A stretch of 12,941 nucleotides of DNA from Tritrichomonas foetus (taxonomy: Eukaryota > Parabasalia > Tritrichomonadida > Tritrichomonadidae). The stretch is from positions 3,352 through 16,292 of the forward strand of contig MLAK01001461.1 in NCBI GenBank assembly GCA_001839685.1. Reading direction: 5' to 3'. Shown here one piece after another: positions 7,700 to 12,941 of the stretch. The notes below the pieces were generated by a model. The model ran no database searches, was not told the origin of the DNA, and was given only the letters and a program-made list of their open reading frames with translations. Made by a program: the position numbers and the translations under genes. Positions within the stretch are counted from its first letter, which is position 1. The number at the start of each line of letters is the position of its first letter.

Positions 7700-9259
7700 A
7701 TGCTCGCCCTTTTCCTGGTCGCAGCTTTTTCCCTGGAAATCCCTTCAGTTATTCCAGATCAATATAAGGACCTTGTTGCCAAATCCAAGAAGAACCTCCG
7801 TGCTCATCCAAACACTCCGTCTATGCCAAAAACCGGTTTCTACGACTTAGAAGGTCTTTCATTCACATTAAAGGCCACTTTACTCAATGACCAATCAAGA
7901 GAATTGAGAGGTGTTGCTCAAGAAGGCAACGTTATTTCTTTTGTTCCAGATCGCTCGCTTTTGAATGCCCAAATTGTCGAATCGTCAGAATCAATGGTTT
8001 ACATTAACATTGAAGAACAAAACCTTTACAAGCTTTTGGATCCAATTGCCGACGATGGAACTGCACTTTTATACAATGTCGAACAAATTGATCCATTTTC
8101 GGTATTTTTTGATGTCAACATGAAAACCATGCCATCCAAATCGAACGATGCTGCCGACTTCAAATGCGAAGCCACAAAGGACCACTCCTTTGGCGCCCGC
8201 TGCAAGGCCGAATTTGGCCATAACTGGCAAACACCGTCCGGCTTCCAAGACGGAATGGACCTCAAAGCACTCGAGCTCTCAACCGAAATGCCAGGATTCA
8301 CAGTCTTCCACGGCGCTTATGTTCGCGGCTATTCATCGTTCGGAGTTAACATCCATTCAATCACAGATATCGATATTGATGCCGATCTCGATATTGGGGC
8401 TGCTGCCGGACTTGGTTTCAGGTTCAAGGACCATCTAGGCCCATACACACTCTTGGACGAAGGCATCAGATATCCACTTTACGGATACACCACATCATTC
8501 TGGGGATACAACTTTGGATTCTCAGTCGATTTGTTTGCAACAGTTTCACTCAAGAATGTAAATCTTGACTTCCCACAAGAACTCCACTACTACAGACAAG
8601 CCAAGGCTGACCTTAAGGTCGCTGGTCACTACAAAGCAGGTGTTTCATTCGACACGCCAAACTTCACATTTTCATCAACAGTTGACACAAACTTACAAAA
8701 CTTCTCAATTAAGGATTATGTTGAGAATATCCGCCTTTCTGCCAACCCAGAATTCAATCTTGGTCTCGACATCCAAGTTGCCACAGGTAGCTCAACTCTT
8801 TTGCTCGAAGGTGGCGGCAGATTCGGAATGAACTGGGACTTTGCTGGAAACCCATCAAAATGCGAAATCCCATGGCTCTATGGAGACACTGATGCTTACA
8901 TCGAAGGATTCTACTCAAACACAGAATACAAAGTATGGAAATGGACTATCATTCCATCTTTCGAACAGACATGGCGTCTTTGGGACTATCCAAAGACTGA
9001 AGACCACTGCATTTTCAGCGATGAAAAGGTTGAAGGTTCCCAAGGAACTGTTTCCGTTAAAGGTTCAGATTTCATGAATATCAAGACAGCAAAAGGAAAA
9101 GGTTCAGTCATCAGTGCAGGAACAATCAGTGCTATCATCCTTGCTGTTGTTTCAGCTTGCCTTGTCGCAGCCCTCATTGTCGTTTCAATCCAAAAGAAGC
9201 GCCTTCAAGAAACTCTTGATACAACTGGAATCCTTGATTCTGAAGCCAAATTTACATAA
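7700..9259 (+). CDS. Type I membrane protein of unknown family, probably surface or endomembrane
   Basis: This 519-aa protein has a short hydrophobic N-terminus (MLALFLVAAFS) typical of trichomonad signal peptides. A large beta-rich luminal or extracellular region (about 15-468) is followed by one membrane helix (about 470-497) and a short cytoplasmic tail beginning KKRLQETL. The ectodomain has four cysteines (156, 168, 388, 437), enough for two disulfides, two N-glycosylation sequons (N321-F-T, N334-F-S) and an acidic DIDIDADLD stretch (223-231). Many aromatic residues lie at 250-430. I do not recognise a domain. It lacks visible Leu-rich repeats or a metalloprotease HExxH. Codons are richer in C and G at third positions than in neighbouring genes, suggesting high expression. 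The initiator 11 nt upstream and TAAA at the stop support the gene model. Confidence 0.93.
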   Translation: MLALFLVAAFSLEIPSVIPDQYKDLVAKSKKNLRAHPNTPSMPKTGFYDLEGLSFTLKATLLNDQSRELRGVAQEGNVISFVPDRSLLNAQIVESSESMVYINIEEQNLYKLLDPIADDGTALLYNVEQIDPFSVFFDVNMKTMPSKSNDAADFKCEATKDHSFGARCKAEFGHNWQTPSGFQDGMDLKALELSTEMPGFTVFHGAYVRGYSSFGVNIHSITDIDIDADLDIGAAAGLGFRFKDHLGPYTLLDEGIRYPLYGYTTSFWGYNFGFSVDLFATVSLKNVNLDFPQELHYYRQAKADLKVAGHYKAGVSFDTPNFTFSSTVDTNLQNFSIKDYVENIRLSANPEFNLGLDIQVATGSSTLLLEGGGRFGMNWDFAGNPSKCEIPWLYGDTDAYIEGFYSNTEYKVWKWTIIPSFEQTWRLWDYPKTEDHCIFSDEKVEGSQGTVSVKGSDFMNIKTAKGKGSVISAGTISAIILAVVSACLVAALIVVSIQKKRLQETLDTTGILDSEAKFT

Positions 9260-9260
9260 A
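9257..9260 (+). terminator. TAAA overlapping the stop of the membrane protein gene
   Basis: The TAA stop and the next A form TAAA, and a strongly T-rich tract follows at 9291-9360. This fits the Trichomonas arrangement of a UAAA signal over the stop and cleavage soon after. Confidence 0.6.
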
Positions 9261-9565
9261 TTCGTGATTTTTTGTACTAATTTATAATTATCTTTTTTTT
9301 TATCTTTGTTTGATTGCCTTTTATTTGTTTTGTTTTTTCAATTTGTTTCTTTTATTTTGAGGTTGACATATTCTCTCTCAAAACTAGAGATGTTCGAATA
9401 ATGTCCCCCGATTCACAAATTTCTAGCAGAAATTTTAGCAACTTTAATGGCCAAATATGATCTTAAATAATGATGTATCGATATACAGTCGGTCCAAATA
9501 TCCTTTCCTCTTTGTCCATTTTTAAAATAGAATAAGAGTAAATGTCCATTATTTAATTTATATAA

Positions 9566-9730
9566 GTCCAGAAATATTTCTTTAGGTTCTATTCACTTTT
9601 GATTTTGTCCATAATAGTTAGATTCATGTCCAGTTCACTTAGTTTTTGTCCATAATATTTATATTCATGTCAAGTTCACTTAGTTTTTGTCAATAATAAA
9701 TTGGTTCATGACCAGTTCAAATTTACTATT
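9566..9730. repeat. 41-bp tandem repeat array, about four units
   Basis: Units start at 9566, 9607, 9648 and 9689, exactly 41 bp apart, each opening GTCCA or GTCAA and most ending in TTCACTT plus T-rich sequence. The second and third units agree at 38 of 41 positions. The first and last are diverged, and the last is 42 bp. Further GTCCATT starts at 9514 and 9544 look like decayed partial units. Confidence 0.8.
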
Positions 9731-9746
9731 GTCAATCCTCCTATAT

Positions 9747-9804
9747 GAAAGGTCTACATCGTGGTCCCCACCCTAAAGGCTGTGTCCCACTCTGAAGACC
9801 TTTC
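9747..9804. repeat. Potential stem-loop with GC-rich loop
   Basis: GAAAGGTCT (9747-9755) and AGACCTTTC (9796-9804) form a perfect 9-bp stem around a 40-nt loop. The loop contains GTGGTCCCCAC, itself able to form a small hairpin, and GTGTCCCAC; a third related ATGATCCCCAC follows the stem. It could be part of a structured RNA or a repeat. No known RNA family is recognised. Confidence 0.4.
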
Positions 9805-9894
9805 GAAAGAAATGATCCCCACTAATGTTATCACAGCTACCAAATTATTTCTTCTAGATCCTTCTACAGTCGTTTTCGAATTGGTTTTCTTTGT

Positions 9895-10089
9895 GTTTCG
9901 AAATAGAATTTCAGTATTTCAATGGTTTATATAAGAAACTAGAATATTTTTCGAAATGCTTTCAAAATGTTTCGATTTGCTTTCCAATGTTTTCGAAATA
10001 GAATTTTAAAATTTGAATAGTTTACAAAACACCAATAATTTGTTTAATAATAAAATTTTTTTGTTTCGAAATAGAATATTTTATTAGTG
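9895..10089. repeat. Interspersed TTTCGAAATAGAAT repeat, three main copies
   Basis: TTTCGAAATAGAAT occurs at about 9896, 9991 and 10074, each followed by a T-rich tract. Shorter relatives (TTTTCGAATT, TTTTTCGAAATGCTTTC, TGTTTCGATTTGCTTTC) lie between and before them. The spacing (about 95 and 82 bp) and shared flanks suggest a decayed tandem repeat with a TTCGAA core. Confidence 0.6.
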
Positions 10090-10198
10090 GAATAGTAGAT
10101 TATTTATAATTTTTGTTAGATGAAATTTTATAAACGAAATAAAATATAAATAAGAAAAGAGAGAGTATAATACTGCGTTGGGGGGTTACACTTTTTTT

Positions 10199-10329
10199 AT
10201 TCAAAAATGACCCATTTCTGAATNATTCTCGAAAGGAGTTATGTCTATCCAAACGAATGAAAAAATCAATGAACTCAATGAAAACATTAAGACATGGATC
10301 AGAAACGAATGAATGGATCATTTTTGAAT
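10199..10329. repeat. Inverted repeat pair, 18-bp arms
   Basis: ATTCAAAAATGACCCATT (10199-10216) matches the reverse complement of 10312-10329 at 17 of 18 positions, enclosing 95 bp. The interior is rich in GAATGA. It sits just inside the proposed element end and could be a subterminal structure. Confidence 0.6.
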
Positions 10330-10461
10330 GAATAAGGTGAAATCACCAATACAATAATATATGATTTATAAATATAAAATAAAAAATTACATTTTNTCAC
10401 AAATTTAGGACCTGTTTAATATTTCAATAATTACAAATTTGGAAGTCAAAAATTTTTTAAC

Positions 10462-10573
10462 TTTTTCAATTCACGCCAAAGTCTATGTCGACATAGATTA
10501 AACATTACTTTATACTCACAATATTGTGATAAAAGGATTATTTTTTCAATTCACGCCAAAGTCTATGGCGACA
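10462..10573. repeat. Pair of 32-bp direct repeats, 80 bp apart
   Basis: Copies at 10462-10493 and 10542-10573 differ at one base and share AATTCACGCCAAAGTCTATG. Both are followed, directly or after an insertion, by ATAGATTAAA. Two perfect palindromes lie within or between them: TCTATGTCGACATAGA (10482-10497) and TCACAATATTGTGA (10516-10529). The second copy's palindrome is split by extra bases. The position 120-230 bp before the polymerase ATG suggests a promoter or subterminal element of the Maverick. Confidence 0.8.
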
Positions 10574-10683
10574 AGTTTTTGCCCAAGATTCATAGATTAA
10601 ATACTTATAAAATTTTATTTTTTAGGGTGATTTATTAAAAGACTAATTATATCAAAATTTATTTTCTTTTTTCTTTTTTTATC

Positions 10684-10689
10684 TCATCT
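10684..10689 (+). promoter_or_regulatory. Weak initiator-like site before the polymerase gene
   Basis: TCATCT places its A (10686) 7 nt before the ATG, but it has C where the trichomonad initiator needs T. It follows a long pyrimidine-rich tract (10661-10680). Confidence is low. Confidence 0.25.
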
Positions 10690-10692
10690 AAA

Positions 10693-12941
10693 ATGAAAGA
10701 TTTATTACATGATACATCAATTGAAGAATTAGTAAGCTTGGATAATTTAATTAATGGCTCTAATTATTCAGTTCAACAATGGAGAGATGCTTTTGATAAT
10801 GATGATGAGCAACTTCGAGAGGATTTATTTCATGAAATTAATTATAAACTTGATAAAGATAAATATGATGGAGATATGAGTTCATATGATAAAATACTTT
10901 TATATTATCAAAATAAAAAGGGACAAATATTAAAAGATATTGCAAACAAAGCTAAAGATGTTTATAATTTAGCAATGAAATCATTAATTGAATTAAAAGC
11001 TTCTATTCCACCTAAACCTAAACCAAAAGAACAATATATTAATTCAGATGATTATTTATTTCGAAATCTAAAAAAATTAATGAAACCAAAAGCTAAAGAA
11101 TTTAATANNATTTCNAAGAAATTANTTATTGNAAATAATGATGAAGCAATAGAATATTTATATAAGCTTTCCATTAATATTAAACCAATAGTTGATGAAG
11201 AAGATGAAGTATTTATTATTAATGAACCTGAAGATTATGAAAAGTTTCATGAAGAATTAAATAAACAAAGATTAAAATTAAATAGTAAAGATGAAGTTTT
11301 AATTGAAGATGAACCAATTAAACTTTATTATATGAATAAATGTCCAAATTTGGAAGCTATTTTAAAATATGTTGATAAAATTTATGAACAAGAAGCTAAA
11401 CCATTTAAGATTAATTTTTCCTTTGGAATTATTACTGAAGAGATGACAAATGAAAATATAGTTAATTATACTTCAATATTACCAAATATGGATTCAGCAA
11501 ATAAACATATTCCAATTACAGTNAGGGATTATAGATATTTACAATTATTTAAAGATTANTTTCAAACATTCATTTCAAACTTTATTCAAAACATAACTTT
11601 AATTTCAACNAAACATAAATATATAGCNTTTTATTCTGTAATGTTTTCAGTTTATAGATTATCATCAATAGGAACAAAGATACCAGAAATAGAATGGTTA
11701 GAAAGAAATAAATATGTTAATATATATAATGAAGATGATAATTTATGTTGGTTTGCTGCATTTGTTTATTATAATACGAAAGGAGCGAAAGTTAATAAAA
11801 GAGGTATTCAACAAACGGCAAGATCTTATTTAATAGATTTTTATAACATTAAAACAGCAATAAATTCAAAAATAAATAGATCATTTATTCAAAATTATGA
11901 AGGATTTGATTTAACAACTGAAATTAATAAATTTTGTAATCATTTTAAAGTTAATGTTAACATTTATAATTNTAATGATAAACATAANTTTTATTTAGCT
12001 GATGAAATAATTAGNNATNAAGAATATCCANTATTTAATGTATTGTTAGCTAATACTAATAATAAAGTTCATGCAATGTTTATAAGAGATGTTGAAAAGT
12101 TAACAGGNTTATTATTTTGTCCTAAATGTAATCAATTAATATGTAAAAGAGATAGAAGCAATAANGATGAAACATTTAAACGACATGTTGATAAATGTGA
12201 TGGTAAACAAAAGAAAAAGGAATGTAAATTAGATAAAATAAGTCAGCCTTATTGTCCTCATATACTTAAAAATAAAGCTAATCGATATTGTATAGCAAAG
12301 AATATATCATATATTCCATTAAAATATTATATGACTTATGATTTCGAAACTGTTGAAACAATAATTAATAAATCTATTTCAGATAAAACAATATTAAATT
12401 CAACATTAAAACTTTTATCAGTTGCTTCATGTATCAAAGATCTTTCAGTAATAACAACAACTATATATTATGATATTAGAACTAATAATTTTATTCATAA
12501 ATGGATTAATGATTTATTTATTTATTCTGAACAAGTTATATTATCTAATCATAACCCTAATATTCCTGATGAATTTCAATATAAAGGAAAATATATTAAT
12601 AAANTATTCATTCCTGAATTTATAGTTTCAGTTTATGGGTTTAATTCTTCTAGATTTGATATTAATTTAATTTTAAATCATTTACATTGTGAAGAATGGC
12701 AAATTCAATCTTTTATTGGTTCATCATCACAATTAAAACAAGTATTAGTTTCNAAAAANTTNAAAGAATATAANATAACTTTAAGATTTGTTGATGCAAT
12801 GTTATTAATAACTCCTACATCATTAAAACAATTCATTAATGATTTTGGTTCTATAGGTTGTTCTAGTAAAGGTTTATTCCCTTATGAAATCATTAATTCA
12901 GAAAATTATAATGAAATATTAAATCAATCAGAACCTTTTAA
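10693..12941 (+). CDS. Maverick protein-primed DNA polymerase B, N-terminal part (3' end outside window)
   Basis: One frame runs 749 codons without a definite stop and is open at the window end; ambiguous bases hide it from simple ORF calls. Domains: a Lys/Asp/Glu-rich region (1-330); a conserved DDNLCWFAA block with C352, possibly a diverged OTU-like or related thiol domain; VHAMFIRDVEKL (459-470), a block typical of Polinton polymerases; a C2HC zinc finger (C476, C479, H498, C502); Exo I of the 3'-5' exonuclease, YDFETV (D550, E552); Exo II, N651-SSR-F655-D656; then RFVDAMLLITPTSLKQF (698-714) and KGLFPYE (726-732), both characteristic of protein-primed PolB. Exo III and the palm with its polymerase motifs lie beyond the window. 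The enzyme would replicate the element's linear DNA from a terminal protein primer. Third positions are almost all A or T, unlike the gene at 7700. Confidence 0.92.
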   Translation, partial: MKDLLHDTSIEELVSLDNLINGSNYSVQQWRDAFDNDDEQLREDLFHEINYKLDKDKYDGDMSSYDKILLYYQNKKGQILKDIANKAKDVYNLAMKSLIELKASIPPKPKPKEQYINSDDYLFRNLKKLMKPKAKEFNXIXKKLXIXNNDEAIEYLYKLSINIKPIVDEEDEVFIINEPEDYEKFHEELNKQRLKLNSKDEVLIEDEPIKLYYMNKCPNLEAILKYVDKIYEQEAKPFKINFSFGIITEEMTNENIVNYTSILPNMDSANKHIPITXRDYRYLQLFKDXFQTFISNFIQNITLISXKHKYIXFYSVMFSVYRLSSIGTKIPEIEWLERNKYVNIYNEDDNLCWFAAFVYYNTKGAKVNKRGIQQTARSYLIDFYNIKTAINSKINRSFIQNYEGFDLTTEINKFCNHFKVNVNIYNXNDKHXFYLADEIIXXXEYPXFNVLLANTNNKVHAMFIRDVEKLTXLLFCPKCNQLICKRDRSNXDETFKRHVDKCDGKQKKKECKLDKISQPYCPHILKNKANRYCIAKNISYIPLKYYMTYDFETVETIINKSISDKTILNSTLKLLSVASCIKDLSVITTTIYYDIRTNNFIHKWINDLFIYSEQVILSNHNPNIPDEFQYKGKYINKXFIPEFIVSVYGFNSSRFDINLILNHLHCEEWQIQSFIGSSSQLKQVLVXKXXKEYXITLRFVDAMLLITPTSLKQFINDFGSIGCSSKGLFPYEIINSENYNEILNQSEPF

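Larger units (their letters stand above)
9260..10163. other. Gene-free, repeat-rich region between host gene and Maverick
   Basis: No ATG-initiated frame of useful length is present. The region holds a decayed 41-bp tandem array, a GC-rich potential stem-loop and an interspersed TTTCGAAATAG motif (listed separately). It may be host intergenic DNA, or the outer part of the mobile element if the element's true end lies further left. Confidence 0.5.
10164..12941 (+). mobile_element. Maverick/Polinton element, left part (continues past window)
   Basis: The element is recognised from its protein-primed family B DNA polymerase gene at 10693, the hallmark of Mavericks/Polintons, which are very abundant in trichomonads. 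The left boundary is uncertain. I set it at AGTATAATACT (10164-10174) because Polinton ends characteristically begin with AG and repeat structure and ambiguous bases follow, but no terminal repeat can be confirmed without the other end. Other expected genes (integrase, protease, packaging ATPase, capsid proteins) would lie to the right. Confidence 0.65.

Noticed and set aside
8026..9177. Several ORFs of 60-100 codons in other frames of the membrane protein gene
   Set aside because: They are shadows of a gene with higher G+C, which has fewer chance stops. The main frame has full gene architecture.
9566..9730. CRISPR-like array
   Set aside because: The 41-bp units are contiguous tandem repeats without unique spacers, and the genome is eukaryotic.
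10100..10321. Minus-strand ORF of 73 codons containing an N
   Set aside because: It has an ATG, but it lies across the inverted repeat pair, lacks a matching initiator and has no recognised domain. An element gene remnant cannot be excluded.
11557..11559. Possible stop codon (TAN) inside the polymerase frame
   Set aside because: The N is at a third position. T or C would give Tyr, and the frame stays open for more than 450 codons afterwards, so a stop is unlikely.

Overview
The window looks like nuclear DNA of a parabasalid protist of the Trichomonas/Tritrichomonas type. It is very A+T-rich and its genes are intronless, on both strands, and separated by AT-rich spacers. Two genes have a near-perfect trichomonad initiator (TCAYTWY) 11-15 nt before the ATG, and two have a TAAA polyadenylation signal overlapping the stop codon. 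The right end carries a Maverick/Polinton-type DNA polymerase, a class of element abundant in these genomes. The species cannot be fixed from the sequence alone.

Layout. Positions 276-2198 (minus strand) encode a 640-aa coiled-coil protein with expanded hexad and heptad repeats. It is divergent from a plus-strand gene at 2798-3790 for a 330-aa coiled-coil protein with a C-terminal membrane anchor. Between them lies an unusually G+C-rich element of about 168 bp with 22-bp terminal inverted repeats (2546-2713). Next come a PP1-like Ser/Thr phosphatase (4053-4991), an FCP1/SCP-like HAD phosphatase (5723-6478), and a type I membrane glycoprotein candidate of unknown function (7700-9259) whose codon use is richer in G+C than that of its neighbours. 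Spacers of about 0.7 and 1.2 kb at 4992-5722 and 6479-7686 hold only short palindromes.

From 9260 to 10692 there is no gene but much repeat structure: a decayed 41-bp tandem array, a GC-rich potential stem-loop, an interspersed TTTCGAAATAG motif, a long-range inverted repeat, and a pair of 32-bp direct repeats mixed with perfect palindromes. From 10693 to the window end one uninterrupted frame (at least 749 codons) encodes the N-terminal part of a family B, protein-primed DNA polymerase, with a Cys-containing N-terminal domain, a C2HC zinc finger, exonuclease motifs I and II, and a KGLFPYE motif. The polymerase domain lies beyond the window.

The host genes do not form an obvious pathway. Two are protein phosphatases, two are probably structural or membrane-tethering coiled coils, and one is probably a surface protein. 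All 24 ambiguous bases (N) lie between 10224 and the end. Those inside the polymerase frame favour third codon positions, as expected if the assembly merged many element copies whose coding sequence is under selection. I found no tRNA, rRNA or CRISPR array, and no clearly novel system. The palindromic element at 2546-2713 and the repeat-rich left flank of the Maverick are the least explained parts.
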